42,219 nt of DNA from Variovorax sp. WDL1 (GCF_001541225.1 NZ_LMTS01000076.1:3049-45267), one strand, 5' to 3'; counted from the stretch's first letter, positions 24,197-33,119 are shown. Notes: generated from the letters alone by a model not told the origin. Numbers and translations: made by a program.

Positions 24197-24769
24197 TCAT
24201 TCGTCGGCGTCGGCGGCGCGCGCCAGCCGCTCGCTCTTCCAATACACGTCGTCGCCACCGTCCACGCGATTGAGCACGCGTGCGAGCACGAACAGCAGGT
24301 CGCTCAGGCGGTTGAGGTATTGGCGCGGCGCCTCGTTGAGCTCCGCCTCGGCACCGAGGGCGACCACCGCGCGCTCCGCACGCCGTGCGACGGTACGGCA
24401 CACATGCGCCTGCGCCGCCGCGCGCGTGCCCGCAGGCAGGATGAACTCGGCCAGCCGCGGCAGCGCCGCATTGTGTTCGGCCAGAGCGCTGTCGAGTTGC
24501 AGCAGCGCATCGGCCTTCAGCAGCGTGAAACCGGGCATCGACAGCTCGCCGCCCAGGTTGAAGAGCTGGTGCTGCACGTCGACCAGCAGCTCGCGCAGCC
24601 CCGCCGGCATCGGCTCGCACAACAGCAGGCCGATGTGCGAGTTGAGCTCGTCCACATCGCCCATCGCTTGCACGCGCCGATGGTCCTTGGGGACGCGCGT
24701 GTTGTCGCCGAGGCCGGTGGTGCCGTCGTCGCCGGTGCGCGTGGCGATCTGCGTGAGTCGGTTGCCCAT
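24197..24769 (-). CDS. PduO-type cob(I)yrinic acid a,c-diamide adenosyltransferase
   Basis: This 190-residue PduO-type enzyme transfers the adenosyl group of ATP to cob(I)alamin, giving coenzyme B12. ATP-binding N-terminal motif TRTGDDGTTGLGDNTRVPKDHRRV is followed by GDVDELNSHIG. The C-terminal helices contain CRTVARRAERAVV and LNRLSDLLFVLARVLN, with the Arg and Asp residues expected at the active site. ATG 24769 gives the standard N-terminus. It is divergent from the FAD oxidase gene across 58 bases. No cobalamin riboswitch was recognised in that gap. Confidence 0.93.
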   Translation of the reverse strand: MGNRLTQIATRTGDDGTTGLGDNTRVPKDHRRVQAMGDVDELNSHIGLLLCEPMPAGLRELLVDVQHQLFNLGGELSMPGFTLLKADALLQLDSALAEHNAALPRLAEFILPAGTRAAAQAHVCRTVARRAERAVVALGAEAELNEAPRQYLNRLSDLLFVLARVLNRVDGGDDVYWKSERLARAADADE

Positions 24770-24827
24770 GTCGCTGTCTTCGTGGAAGGTGGTTCGTAGA
24801 ATGGTAGCCCCCTCTGGAGACCCGCCG

Positions 24828-26252
24828 ATGAACGCGCCCACCGCCCTCGCCCATCTCACCCCCGCCATTGCGCTGCGCGACGTGCCGGACGCATTGCTCC
24901 AGGCGCTGAAGGCGCGCTTCGGCGAGCAGTGCTCGACCGCACTGGCGGTGCGCACTCAGCACGGCCGTGACGAGTCCTCCTTCGATGCGCCGCCGCCCGC
25001 GGCCGTGGTCTTCGCCGAGACCACGCAGGACGTGGCAGACGCGGTGAAGCTCGCAAGCGGGTACAGCGTGCCGGTGATCCCCTTCGGCGTCGGCTCCTCG
25101 CTCGAAGGCCACCTGCTCGCGGTGCAGGGCGGCATCAGCATCGACGTGAGCCGCATGAACCGCGTGCTCTCTGTCAACGCCGAGGATCTCACGGTCACGG
25201 TGGAGCCCGGCGTCACGCGCAAGCAGCTCAACGAGGAGATCAAGAGCACGGGCCTGTTCTTCCCCATCGACCCCGGCGCCGATGCCTCGATCGGCGGCAT
25301 GACCGCCACGCGCGCCAGCGGAACGAACGCGGTGCGCTACGGCACCATGCGCGAGAACGTGCTCGCGCTCGAGGTCGTCACCGCCAGCGGCGAGGTGATC
25401 CGCACCGGCACCCGCGCGAAGAAGTCATCGGCCGGCTATGACCTCACGCGGCTCTTCGTCGGCAGCGAGGGCACGCTGGGCGTGGTGACGGAAGTCACCT
25501 TGCGGCTGTACCCCCTGCCCGAGGCGGTGTCGGCCGCGATCTGCTCCTTCCCGAGCATCGAGGCCGCGGTGCGCACCACCATCGAGATCATCCAGCTGGG
25601 CGTGCCGATCGCACGCGTGGAACTGATCGACGTGAACACGGTGCGCATGGTGAATGCGTACTCCAAACTGGCGCTGCGCGAGGAGCCGATGCTGCTGATG
25701 GAGTTCCACGGTTCACCGGCCGGCGTCAAGGAGCAGGCCGAGACGGTGCAGGAGCTGGCCAGCGGCCACGGCGGCAAGGCCTTCGAGTGGGCCAGCACGC
25801 CGGAGGAACGCACGCGGCTATGGACCGCGCGGCACAACAGCTACTTCGCGGCGGTCCAGTCGCGCCCCGGTTGCCGCGTGATCTCGACCGACACCTGCGT
25901 GCCGATCTCGCGGCTGGCGGACTGCCTGCTCGAATCCGTGGCCGAGGCCGATGCGAGCGGCATCCCCTACTTCCTCGTCGGCCACGTGGGCGACGGCAAT
26001 TTCCACTTCGGCTATCTGCTCGACCCGAATGCGCCCGAGGAGCGCGTGACCGCCGAGAAGCTCAACCACGCGCTGGTCTCGCGCGCGCTGGCGCTCGAAG
26101 GCACCTGCACCGGCGAGCACGGCGTAGGGCTGCACAAGATGGAGTTCCTGGTGAACGAGGCCGGCGTCGGGGCCATCGACATGATGCGGACCATCAAGCG
26201 CGCGCTCGACCCCAGGAACATCATGAACCCGGGGAAGATCTTCAGCCTCTGA
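24828..26252 (+). CDS. FAD-linked oxidase, D-lactate/glycolate dehydrogenase type
   Basis: This 474-residue flavoprotein belongs to the GlcD/DLD family, oxidising a D-2-hydroxy acid (D-lactate or glycolate) and passing electrons to the respiratory chain. The N-terminal PCMH FAD domain has VIPFGVGSSLEGH and DPGADASIGGMTATRASGTNAVRYGTM. The C-terminal substrate domain has the metal-binding HVGDGNFHFG, GEHGVGLHKMEFL and the terminal MNPGKIFSL. The start at 24828 has TGGAGA eight bases before it; ATG 24801 in frame is less likely. A single subunit without glcE or glcF next to it favours a D-lactate dehydrogenase (cytochrome) type. Confidence 0.91.
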   Translation: MNAPTALAHLTPAIALRDVPDALLQALKARFGEQCSTALAVRTQHGRDESSFDAPPPAAVVFAETTQDVADAVKLASGYSVPVIPFGVGSSLEGHLLAVQGGISIDVSRMNRVLSVNAEDLTVTVEPGVTRKQLNEEIKSTGLFFPIDPGADASIGGMTATRASGTNAVRYGTMRENVLALEVVTASGEVIRTGTRAKKSSAGYDLTRLFVGSEGTLGVVTEVTLRLYPLPEAVSAAICSFPSIEAAVRTTIEIIQLGVPIARVELIDVNTVRMVNAYSKLALREEPMLLMEFHGSPAGVKEQAETVQELASGHGGKAFEWASTPEERTRLWTARHNSYFAAVQSRPGCRVISTDTCVPISRLADCLLESVAEADASGIPYFLVGHVGDGNFHFGYLLDPNAPEERVTAEKLNHALVSRALALEGTCTGEHGVGLHKMEFLVNEAGVGAIDMMRTIKRALDPRNIMNPGKIFSL

Positions 26253-26296
26253 GGCGGGGTACCGGGATCGGACATCCGGCTCCCGCGCCCCCTGAC

Positions 26297-27190
26297 CTAC
26301 TTTCTGCGACGCGCCGGGGCCCGCTCCGCCGGTGCCGAGGTCTGCGACGGGGCCGCGCCGCCGTCGACACCCAGCCGTCCGCCGCCACCCAGGCCCTGGC
26401 CCTGCACCGTCTGCGCCTTGTAGTTGCGCAGCGAGACGACCATCTGGTTGAAAGCGTCCATGAAGGCGGCGCTGATCACCTTGCCCTGCGCCGTATTGGT
26501 GTAGCCGCCCAGGCCACCTGCGCCGCCGCTGCCGAAGACCGAGCCGAAGGCACCGAAGTCGGTCTTGGAGGCGCTGCCCTCGGAGGCGGCGACCTGCACG
26601 CCCGAGCGGTTGTCGATCAAGGTCAGCAGCGCGCTGGCTTCCTTGGTCTGGAGATTGCCACCCACTGCGGCCAGCACGCCGCTGTAGCGCCCGCCCACCA
26701 GGCCGCCGAGCGATCCGCCCAGGCCGCCGGCATTGTTGTTGCTGAAGACGATCTCGGGCGACAGGCCATAGTCCGAGGCCACCATCTGCCCGCGGCCGAA
26801 GTTGCTGCCCTGGCGCATCTCGCCCGAGGCCATCAGGTCGCGCTCGCGCGACATGGCATTCATGCCGGCCGCGCCGCGCTCCACCACCACGAAGCAGTTG
26901 GACTGCTGCACCAGCAGGCGCAGCAGGTTCGCGGTGGGCGGCAGGCGGTATTCGTTGCGCAGGATGGTGTACCAGCCGGCCGACTGGTTCTCGATCAGCG
27001 AGACAGTGCCCAGCGGGGAGGCGCAGCGCTCGAGCGCGCTGCTGGTGTTGGCCGAGGCGCTGCCGGCAGCGCTGCCGGTGGCCACCGTCTTTGCGCTCTG
27101 GCTGCCCATCTGCATGTCGGTGGTCTGGCAACCGGTCAGGAAAAGCGCGCCCACGGCGACGGTAACGAGCGAAAGACGGGCGGTATTCAT
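26297..27190 (-). CDS. CsgG-like outer-membrane lipoprotein
   Basis: This 297-residue lipoprotein has signal peptide lipobox LTGC with Cys at residue 21. The mature part has ERGAAGMNAMSRERDLMASGEMRQGSNFGRGQMVASDYGL, the pattern by which CsgG-like proteins are recognised. Two Gly-rich segments (NNNAGGLGGSLGGLVGG and FGSGGAGGLGGY) separate strands containing ASALLTLIDNRSGVQVAASEG. It ends in a basic tail. CsgG proper secretes curli, but no curli genes are near, so an envelope-stress or polymer-secretion role is only a guess. GAGGGGA precedes ATG 27190. Confidence 0.8.
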   Translation of the reverse strand: MNTARLSLVTVAVGALFLTGCQTTDMQMGSQSAKTVATGSAAGSASANTSSALERCASPLGTVSLIENQSAGWYTILRNEYRLPPTANLLRLLVQQSNCFVVVERGAAGMNAMSRERDLMASGEMRQGSNFGRGQMVASDYGLSPEIVFSNNNAGGLGGSLGGLVGGRYSGVLAAVGGNLQTKEASALLTLIDNRSGVQVAASEGSASKTDFGAFGSVFGSGGAGGLGGYTNTAQGKVISAAFMDAFNQMVVSLRNYKAQTVQGQGLGGGGRLGVDGGAAPSQTSAPAERAPARRRK

Positions 27191-27267
27191 GGTCGGATTC
27201 CCCTCAGAGTACTTTCAGGTTATAGGTTAGAAAAAGTAACCGGCAGAGCATAGGCGTAAAGCAAGCC

Positions 27268-27283
27268 CCGGACAACCGTCCGG
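27268..27283 (-). terminator. Hairpin after parB, probable terminator
   Basis: CCGGAC-AACC-GTCCGG is a perfect 6-bp stem with a 4-base loop, 26 bases beyond the parB stop. Read on the minus strand it is followed by a weak T-rich tract (GGCTTGCTTTA). It would end the mnmG-to-parB transcript before the lipoprotein promoter region. Confidence 0.45.
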
Positions 27284-27308
27284 AAGCTAGGACTTCCCAA
27301 CTTCGCAA

Positions 27309-28250
27309 CTAGGCCGTTTGGCGGATGCGGTCGATCAGGCCATTGAGGGCCTCGAGTGATCCGAAGTGGATGGCGAGTTCGCCGCTCTGCTCGACCCGGC
27401 CGCCGCGCTTGCTGCGCTTCTTGATGCGCACTTCGACCTCGGCCGCAAGCAGGTCCGCGAGTTCCTCCTCGACGCGCTGCAGATCGCGCGACTTGTCCGC
27501 TCCGCCGCGCCGCACGGGCGGCCGCAGGCTGAACTCGGCGCTCAGCTTCTTGACCAGCGCCTCGGTCTCGCGCACTGAGAGCTTCTTGGCAGCGATCTGG
27601 TTGGCCGCGGTGATCTGGGTGCCCTTATCGAGCGACAGGAGGGCGCGCGCATGACCCATGTCGAGATCGCCCGCCATGAGCATGGCCTGGGCAGGTTCGG
27701 CCAGGTTCAGCAGGCGCAGCAGGTTGCTGGCGGCGCTGCGCGAACGGCCGACAGCCTGCGCCGCAGACTCGTGAGTGAGCCCAAACTCGGCGACGAGGCG
27801 TTGCAGGCCTTGGGCTTCTTCCAAAGGGTTGAGGTCTTCGCGCTGGATGTTTTCGATCAGCGACATGGCGGCAGCGGCTTCGTTCGGCACATCGCGCACG
27901 AGCACGGGCACGCTGTCGAGGCCTGCCAGCTTGGCAGCACGGAAGCGCCGCTCGCCGGCGATGATCTCGAACTCGGCGTTCTTGGCGCGCGAGGCGTCGC
28001 CATCGAGGCGCCGCACCAGGATGGGCTGCATGATGCCTTGCGCCTTGATGCTCTCGGCCAACTCGTAGAGCGCGCCCTCGTCCATCCGCGTTCGCGGCTG
28101 GTAGACGCCGGGGACCATCTGGTCCAGGTTCAGGGTGGTCGGGTTGGGCGGCGCGGCATCGTCGTTGGCCGAGCTGTCGGGGCCGGTGAAGGTGGGCCCG
28201 AGCAGGGCTTCGAGTCCGCGGCCGAGGCCCTTGGGTTTCTTGGTGGCCAT
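27309..28250 (-). CDS. parB: Chromosome-partitioning protein ParB
   Basis: ParB is a CTP-dependent DNA clamp that loads at parS and organises the origin region for segregation by ParA. The 313-residue protein starts MATKKPKGLGRGLEALLG, with the ParA-stimulating N-terminus. The CTP-binding GERRFRA motif (99-105) and ENIQREDLNPLEEA (133-146) follow, then a helix-turn-helix (about 158-182) and a C-terminal dimerisation segment. A start three codons earlier (28259) would overlap the preceding hydrolase stop as ATGA; both are possible. Two parS sites lie upstream in rsmG and mnmG. Confidence 0.97.
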   Translation of the reverse strand: MATKKPKGLGRGLEALLGPTFTGPDSSANDDAAPPNPTTLNLDQMVPGVYQPRTRMDEGALYELAESIKAQGIMQPILVRRLDGDASRAKNAEFEIIAGERRFRAAKLAGLDSVPVLVRDVPNEAAAAMSLIENIQREDLNPLEEAQGLQRLVAEFGLTHESAAQAVGRSRSAASNLLRLLNLAEPAQAMLMAGDLDMGHARALLSLDKGTQITAANQIAAKKLSVRETEALVKKLSAEFSLRPPVRRGGADKSRDLQRVEEELADLLAAEVEVRIKKRSKRGGRVEQSGELAIHFGSLEALNGLIDRIRQTA

Positions 28251-28255
28251 CGAGG

Positions 28256-28798
28256 TCATTCTTCTTTCAGGAGTTCGTTCAGCAATTGCCGGCCTTCGGG
28301 CCAGTCGCCCAAGCCGGATTCGCCGTTGAGGTGGCCGCGCGGACCGGCCTCGTGGTAGCGGGCGCCCCAATCGCGCGCCATTTCGCGGGAGCGTTCGGCG
28401 CTGCAGTAGGGATCGTCATCAGCTGCGATCATCAGCGCGCGGAAAGGCAGGCGCTCGCGCACGATCGGCGCCCAGCCGGGGATCATCTGGCGTAGGTCGT
28501 CGCGTTCCAGATCGCCCGGGGCAACCAGGAACGCGGCCTGCACCTTGTGGATATTGCGCGAATGTGCGGCCCAGGCGGCCACGAGGATGCATCCCAGGCT
28601 GTGCGCGACCAGGGCCACTCGGCCGGGCGCCGCCAGCACCTCTTCCTCGAGGCGGGTGGTCCAGTCGCCGCGCAGCGGCCGCATCCATTCATGCTGGTCG
28701 ACGCGTCGGTCGCCATGGATCGCCTCCCACCGGCTTTGCCAGTGCGGCGGGTCGCTGTTCTGCCAACCGGGCAGCAACAGGATGGTTGGCATGGGCAT
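28256..28798 (-). CDS. RBBP9/YdeN-like alpha/beta hydrolase
   Basis: This 180-residue small serine hydrolase belongs to the RBBP9 (DUF1234-like) group. The readable triad is Ser67 in LVAHSLGC, Asp128 or Asp129 in IAADDDPYC, and His156 in GPRGHLNG. The N-terminus TILLLPGWQNSDPPHWQSRW is diagnostic. Starts at ATG 28798, ATG 28792 or GTG 28819 are in frame; 28798 is chosen because 28819 falls inside a degenerate palindromic repeat. It lies between parA and parB and overlaps parB if the latter starts at 28259. The biological role of this insertion in the partition operon is unknown. Confidence 0.85.
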   Translation of the reverse strand: MPMPTILLLPGWQNSDPPHWQSRWEAIHGDRRVDQHEWMRPLRGDWTTRLEEEVLAAPGRVALVAHSLGCILVAAWAAHSRNIHKVQAAFLVAPGDLERDDLRQMIPGWAPIVRERLPFRALMIAADDDPYCSAERSREMARDWGARYHEAGPRGHLNGESGLGDWPEGRQLLNELLKEE

Positions 28799-28800
28799 CT

Positions 28801-28817
28801 GCTGCAATTTTGATAGC
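28801..28817. repeat. Degenerate copy of the 17-bp GCTATC palindrome
   Basis: On the minus strand this reads GCTATCAAAATTGCAGC, agreeing at 13 of 17 positions with the copy at 33083-33099. The left arm is intact and the right arm has decayed. It sits between parA and the RBBP9-like gene, over the alternative GTG start of the latter. Confidence 0.5.
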
Positions 28818-28834
28818 ACAAGGGGCAGCTGCGC

Positions 28835-29683
28835 TCAGGCCGCGTTCGGGTCCTGCATGGCGACGGGTGGCGCATCCATCGGTACGGGCGCGGGCGCGGC
28901 GCCTGCGAGCGCACTCGCAGGCGGCATCTTCCGCACCAGTTCCTCCGCGAAGGCGATGAAGGCCTGGCTGCCGCGCGCTCCCGGATCGAAGATAACGCCC
29001 GGCAAGCCATAGCTGGGCGCCTCCGCGAGGCGCACATTGCGTGGGATCACGGTATCGAACACCTTGTCGCCGAAATGCGCCTTGAGCTGCTCGCTGACCT
29101 GCTGCTGCAGAGTGATGCGGGGATCGAACATCACGCGCAGGAGGCCGATGATCTGCAGGTTCTTGTTGAGATTGGCGTGCACCTGCTTGATGGTGTTCAC
29201 CAGGTCTGTCAGCCCTTCGAGTGCGAAGTACTCGCACTGCATGGGCACGATCACCCCGTGCGCGGAGCACAGGCCGTTGAGCGTCAGGAGGCTGAGGCTG
29301 GGCGGGCAGTCGATCAGGATGAAGTCGTACTCGGCGCCGACGGTCGCCAGCGCCGTGCGCAGCCGCTTCTCGCGGCGGTCGAGTGTCACCATCTCGACCT
29401 CGGCGCCCGCCAGTTCGCGGTTGGCGCCCAGCACGTCGTACCCGCACTTTTCGGATCTCACCCGCGCTTCGGCTACGGAGGCCGACTCGAGCAGCACGTC
29501 ATAGACCGTGGTTTCCAGCTGGCGCTTGTCGATTCCGGAACCCATGGTGGCGTTGCCTTGCGGGTCCAGGTCGATCATCAGGACCCGCTGCCCCACCTTG
29601 GCCAAGCCGGCAGCGAGATTGACTGCGGTCGTGGTCTTGCCCACGCCACCCTTCTGGTTCGCGATGCAGAAGATCTTCGCCAT
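28835..29683 (-). CDS. parA: Chromosome-partitioning ATPase ParA
   Basis: ParA is the nucleoid-associated ATPase that moves ParB-parS complexes. The 282-residue protein opens [20 protein letters not shown] with the deviant Walker A at 11-18. It continues with LDPQGNATMGSG, DFILIDCPPSLSLLTLNGL and the usual EYFALEGLTDLVNTI segment, and ends in an Ala/Pro-rich tail. ATG 29683 is the right start, since the preceding lysE-like gene stops one base before it. It is part of the minus-strand mnmG-rsmG-lysE-parA-hydrolase-parB cluster. Confidence 0.97.
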   Translation of the reverse strand: MAKIFCIANQKGGVGKTTTAVNLAAGLAKVGQRVLMIDLDPQGNATMGSGIDKRQLETTVYDVLLESASVAEARVRSEKCGYDVLGANRELAGAEVEMVTLDRREKRLRTALATVGAEYDFILIDCPPSLSLLTLNGLCSAHGVIVPMQCEYFALEGLTDLVNTIKQVHANLNKNLQIIGLLRVMFDPRITLQQQVSEQLKAHFGDKVFDTVIPRNVRLAEAPSYGLPGVIFDPGARGSQAFIAFAEELVRKMPPASALAGAAPAPVPMDAPPVAMQDPNAA

Positions 29684-29684
29684 G

Positions 29685-30299
29685 CTACTGAGAGGCCGCG
29701 AGTTTCGCACCGAAGCCAATCAGGAAGACGCCGGCCAGCTTTTCCAGGAGGACCTTGATACGGGGATTGGCACGCAAACGCTCCGCCAGGAAGTGCGTGA
29801 GCAGCGTTGCGCCGAGGCAATAGGCGAAGGTCAACGCCGCGATCGTCAGGGCCATGACGCCGAACGTCAGCAGGCCTTGATGGCGGGCCGGGTCGACGAA
29901 GAGCGGGAAGAAGGCCATGTAGAAGACGATGGCCTTCGGATTCAGCAGTGTGATCATCAACGCCTGCCGAAAATACTGCCGAGGACGGATGTTGAGAACT
30001 GGCGCGGCGCCCGGCTTGGCGATCAGCATCCGGAATCCCAGCCAGGCAAGGTACGCAGCACCCAGCCACTGCACCGCCTTGAAGGCCGGCGGGTAGGCGG
30101 TCAGCAACGCAGCGACCCCGGCCACGGCAGCCCACATCAGGATTTGATCGCCGGCGATCAGGCCGAAGGCGGCCGCCAGCCCGCCGCGGATGCCGCCCTT
30201 GCCGGTGGAAGTGATGATGGCCAGATTGCCCGGCCCGGGGATCGCCAGAAAAATGATGATGGCGACAACGAACGCGCCGTAGTCAGCGATGCCGAACAT
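29685..30299 (-). CDS. LysE/RhtB-family exporter
   Basis: This 204-residue inner-membrane exporter of the LysE family exports amino acids or related small molecules. It has about six predicted membrane helices. The family signature FLAIPGPGNLAIITSTGKGGIRGGLAAAFGLIAGDQ is near the N-terminus, and LLNPKAIVFYMAFFPLFVDP is in the middle. ATG 30299 has a GAGG sequence upstream. Its position between rsmG and parA, ending one base before the parA start, ties it to the partition operon without an evident functional reason. Confidence 0.92.
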   Translation of the reverse strand: MFGIADYGAFVVAIIIFLAIPGPGNLAIITSTGKGGIRGGLAAAFGLIAGDQILMWAAVAGVAALLTAYPPAFKAVQWLGAAYLAWLGFRMLIAKPGAAPVLNIRPRQYFRQALMITLLNPKAIVFYMAFFPLFVDPARHQGLLTFGVMALTIAALTFAYCLGATLLTHFLAERLRANPRIKVLLEKLAGVFLIGFGAKLAASQ

Positions 30300-30358
30300 G
30301 GATTTGCCTCGGAAAGGGAGGCTTCGAGTCTAAGCGAGGTCGATCGAGCCGAGGTCGC

Positions 30359-30997
30359 TCAAGCCGGCTGTTTTCGCGCCCAGACGATGCAGCGGTCGGC
30401 TTCCAGGCCGGGAACGCGCAGTTGTTCCACGTGAAACACCTCGACCTCGGCCGGCACTTGAGAAAGTTCCTCGCGTGGCATCTTGCCTTTCATGGCCAGC
30501 CAAAGGCCGCCGGGCGCGAGCAAATGCTTCGATCCTGCAAAGAAGTCGGCCAAGGAGGCGAAGGCGCGCGAACTGATCAAGTCGAAGCAACCAGCCAGTG
30601 ACTCCACCCTGCCATGTACGCCGCGCAAGTTCGGCAGGCCGAGTTCCGCTGCCACTTGCTGGACGAACGCCGCCTTCTTGGCCACCGCGTCCAGGCATGT
30701 GACTGTGATGTCCTCGCGCAAGATCGCGATCACCACGCCAGGCAACCCCGCACCGGCACCCACGTCGAGCAGCCCTGCCCTTTCCGGCCACTCACGAGCC
30801 AATGGCCGAATGACCGACAGGCTATCGAGCAGGTGATGGGTCAGGACGCTCTTCGGGTCGCGCAGCGCGGTCAGGTTGTAGACCTTGTTCCACTTCAGGA
30901 TGAGCGCGGCGTAGGCCAGGAGCTGTTCGCATTGGCGGTGATTCAGGCTCACGCCGAGCGTTGCGGCGCCCTCGCGCAACTCCCGATCGGAACTCAT
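30359..30997 (-). CDS. rsmG: 16S rRNA (guanine527-N7)-methyltransferase RsmG
   Basis: RsmG (GidB) methylates G527 of 16S rRNA using S-adenosylmethionine. The 212-residue protein has [14 protein letters not shown] and HHLLDSLS (substrate-side N-terminus), the SAM motif [17 protein letters not shown] (76-92), and [12 protein letters not shown] later. It overlaps the mnmG stop by ATGA and so is co-translated. A parS site (30423-30438) is embedded near the 3' end, encoding part of the EVFHVEQL segment. Confidence 0.96.
   Translation of the reverse strand: MSSDRELREGAATLGVSLNHRQCEQLLAYAALILKWNKVYNLTALRDPKSVLTHHLLDSLSVIRPLAREWPERAGLLDVGAGAGLPGVVIAILREDITVTCLDAVAKKAAFVQQVAAELGLPNLRGVHGRVESLAGCFDLISSRAFASLADFFAGSKHLLAPGGLWLAMKGKMPREELSQVPAEVEVFHVEQLRVPGLEADRCIVWARKQPA
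30423..30438. promoter_or_regulatory. parS site inside rsmG
   Basis: TGTTCCACGTGAAACA matches the ParB-binding consensus TGTTNCACGTGAAACA, with the arms symmetric except at one position. It lies within the rsmG reading frame, about 2.2 kb upstream of parB in the transcription direction. Confidence 0.9.
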
Positions 30998-32943
30998 TCG
31001 CTGACTTGCTGCGACTCGGCCGCCGCATTCGGTGCGAAGGCGCGGTGTCCGCCCTTGCGTAAATGGATCATCAGCAGCGAGATGGCCGCCGGCGTCACTC
31101 CCGAAATTCGAGAAGCGAGCCCGAGGGTTTCAGGTCGGTGCTTGGCGAGCTTCTGGCGTACCTCGAAGCTGAGCGCCTTGACTTGGCCATAGTCCAGATC
31201 GGCGGGCAGCCTGAGATTCTCGAAATGCGCAGCCCGCTCAACTTCATCGTGTTGCCGATCGATGTACCCCGCATATTTCGCGGCGATCTCGATCTGCTCG
31301 ATCTCGGGTCCGCCCAGCGGTTCGGTCAACGCATATTTGCCGCCATCCAGTGACATCAAAGACGCATAGTCCACATCGGGTCGCCGCAGGAGATCGCCGA
31401 GGTTGTACTCGCGCTCGATCGCTTTGCCGAGAACGCGCTCCGACTCGCTCGCCGGCAGGTTGCGAGGATTTACCCAGATCGAACGCAGCCGCTCTGTTTC
31501 ACGTGAAACAAGATCGCGCTTGCGGGAGAAAGCATCCCAGCGCGCATCGTCCACCAAGCCCAGCTTGCGGCCCGCCTCCGTGAGCCGCATGTCGGCGTTG
31601 TCCTCCCTCAGCTGCAGCCGGAACTCGGCGCGGCTGGTGAACATGCGGTAGGGCTCAGTCACACCCTTGGTGATCAGGTCGTCGACCAGGACGCCCAGGT
31701 AGGCCTCGTCGCGGCGCGGCAGCCAAGGCGCCTCGCCTCGGCAAGACAGTGCCGCGTTGATTCCCGCGAAGAGCCCCTGGGCCGCGGCCTCTTCATAGCC
31801 GGTGGTCCCGTTGATCTGCCCAGCGAAGAAAAGCCCTTGAATGACGCGCGTCTCGAAGCTGCTTTTGAGCCCGCGCGGATCGAAGTAGTCGTACTCGATC
31901 GCATAGCCGGGCCGCAGGATGTGCGCGTTCTCCAGCCCGGCCATGGAACGGACAAGCCGGTACTGGATATCGAAAGGCAGACTGGTCGAGATGCCGTTCG
32001 GGTAGTACTCGTTGGTTGTCAGCCCTTCAGGCTCCAGGAAGATCTGGTGGCTTTCCTTGTCGGCAAAGCGGTTGATCTTGTCCTCCACGCTCGGGCAGTA
32101 GCGCGGCCCCACGCCGTCGATCTTGCCCGTGAACATCGGGCTGCGGTCGAAGCCGGAGCGGATGATTTCGTGCGTCCTGGCATTCGTGTTGGTGATCCAG
32201 CATGGCATCTGCTGCGGATGCATGTCCGTCCGGCCCATGAAGCTGAAGACAGGCATCGGCCCTGCCCCGCCCGGCATGCCGTCCCCCGGCTGCTCGACGC
32301 ATTTGGAGAAATCGATGCTGCGACCGTCGAGCCGCGGCGGCGTGCCAGTCTTGAGCCGGCCCTGCGGCAGCTTCAGCTCCTTCAGCCGAGCCGAAAGAGT
32401 GACCGCCGGCGGGTCACCCGCCCGGCCCGCCTGGTAGTTGTCCAGGCCGACATGAATCCGGCCATCGAGAAACGTCCCGGCCGTCAGTACCACGGTGCGC
32501 GACCTGAAGGCGATGCCCACCTGCGTCACCGCGCCCACTACCCGGTCGCCTTCGATCATCAGGTCGTCGACCGCCTGCTGGAAGAGCGAAAGATTCGGCT
32601 GATTCTCCAGCCGCCGCCGGATCGCCGCCTTGTAGAGCACCCGGTCGGCCTGCGCACGCGTCGCCCGCACTGCCGGCCCCTTGCTCGAGTTGAGGATGCG
32701 GAACTGGATGCCCGCCTCGTCCGTTGCGATCGCCATCGCGCCCCCGAGCGCATCGACTTCCTTGACCAGATGGCCCTTGCCGATGCCGCCGATCGACGGG
32801 TTGCAGCTCATCTGTCCCAGCGTCTCGATGTTGTGGGTGAGCAGCAGCGTGCGGGCGCCCATGCGCGCTGAAGCCAGCGCAGCCTCGGTGCCGGCATGGC
32901 CACCGCCGACGACGATGACATCGAATTCTTCGGGATACAGCAT
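30994..32943 (-). CDS. mnmG: tRNA uridine-34 5-carboxymethylaminomethyl modification enzyme MnmG
   Basis: MnmG (GidA) works with MnmE to put the carboxymethylaminomethyl group on U34 of certain tRNAs, using FAD and methylene-tetrahydrofolate. The 649-residue protein starts [22 protein letters not shown], with the FAD loop GGGHAG at 13-18. It contains [50 protein letters not shown] and [21 protein letters not shown] 32943 is chosen over GTG 32958, because it yields the standard N-terminus. A perfect parS site lies inside (31495-31510). Confidence 0.97.
   Translation of the reverse strand: MLYPEEFDVIVVGGGHAGTEAALASARMGARTLLLTHNIETLGQMSCNPSIGGIGKGHLVKEVDALGGAMAIATDEAGIQFRILNSSKGPAVRATRAQADRVLYKAAIRRRLENQPNLSLFQQAVDDLMIEGDRVVGAVTQVGIAFRSRTVVLTAGTFLDGRIHVGLDNYQAGRAGDPPAVTLSARLKELKLPQGRLKTGTPPRLDGRSIDFSKCVEQPGDGMPGGAGPMPVFSFMGRTDMHPQQMPCWITNTNARTHEIIRSGFDRSPMFTGKIDGVGPRYCPSVEDKINRFADKESHQIFLEPEGLTTNEYYPNGISTSLPFDIQYRLVRSMAGLENAHILRPGYAIEYDYFDPRGLKSSFETRVIQGLFFAGQINGTTGYEEAAAQGLFAGINAALSCRGEAPWLPRRDEAYLGVLVDDLITKGVTEPYRMFTSRAEFRLQLREDNADMRLTEAGRKLGLVDDARWDAFSRKRDLVSRETERLRSIWVNPRNLPASESERVLGKAIEREYNLGDLLRRPDVDYASLMSLDGGKYALTEPLGGPEIEQIEIAAKYAGYIDRQHDEVERAAHFENLRLPADLDYGQVKALSFEVRQKLAKHRPETLGLASRISGVTPAAISLLMIHLRKGGHRAFAPNAAAESQQVSE
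31495..31510. promoter_or_regulatory. parS site inside mnmG
   Basis: TGTTTCACGTGAAACA is a perfect 16-bp palindrome identical to the bacterial parS consensus. In mnmG it encodes the LVSRETE stretch. ParB encoded at 27309-28250 is the expected binder. Confidence 0.96.
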
Positions 32944-33060
32944 TGGGGAGGGGCGCACTTGCGCGTGCGCTTGCGGAAAGGGGGATCGATTTTAATCGCC
33001 CAGGCCGCGCCCATAGGCCCGCAGGGGACAAGGCGGCGGGCCGCTGCTCGAGCTGCGAAA

Positions 33061-33119
33061 GCGCCCGCTACCGCACTCGATTGCTATCGAATTTATAGCG
33101 CCTGCGCAGCAGCGGGCGC
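33061..33119. repeat. Nested palindromic element at the end of the transglutaminase-like gene
   Basis: An outer inverted repeat, GCGCCCGCT (33061-33069) and AGCGGGCGC (33111-33119), encloses an inner one, GCTATCGAATTTATAGC (33083-33099). The inner palindrome contains the TAA stop of the minus-strand transglutaminase-like gene. GCTATC-type palindromes of this kind are, from memory, dispersed through Comamonadaceae genomes. It may also act as a terminator. Confidence 0.6.

Noticed and set aside
24770..24827. Cobalamin riboswitch for the adenosyltransferase gene
   Set aside because: The gap is only 58 bases and shows no B12-box-like sequence.
27200..33100. Possible replication origin near the parAB/mnmG cluster
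   Set aside because: parS sites show proximity to an origin, but no cluster of DnaA boxes and no AT-rich unwinding region was seen in the window.
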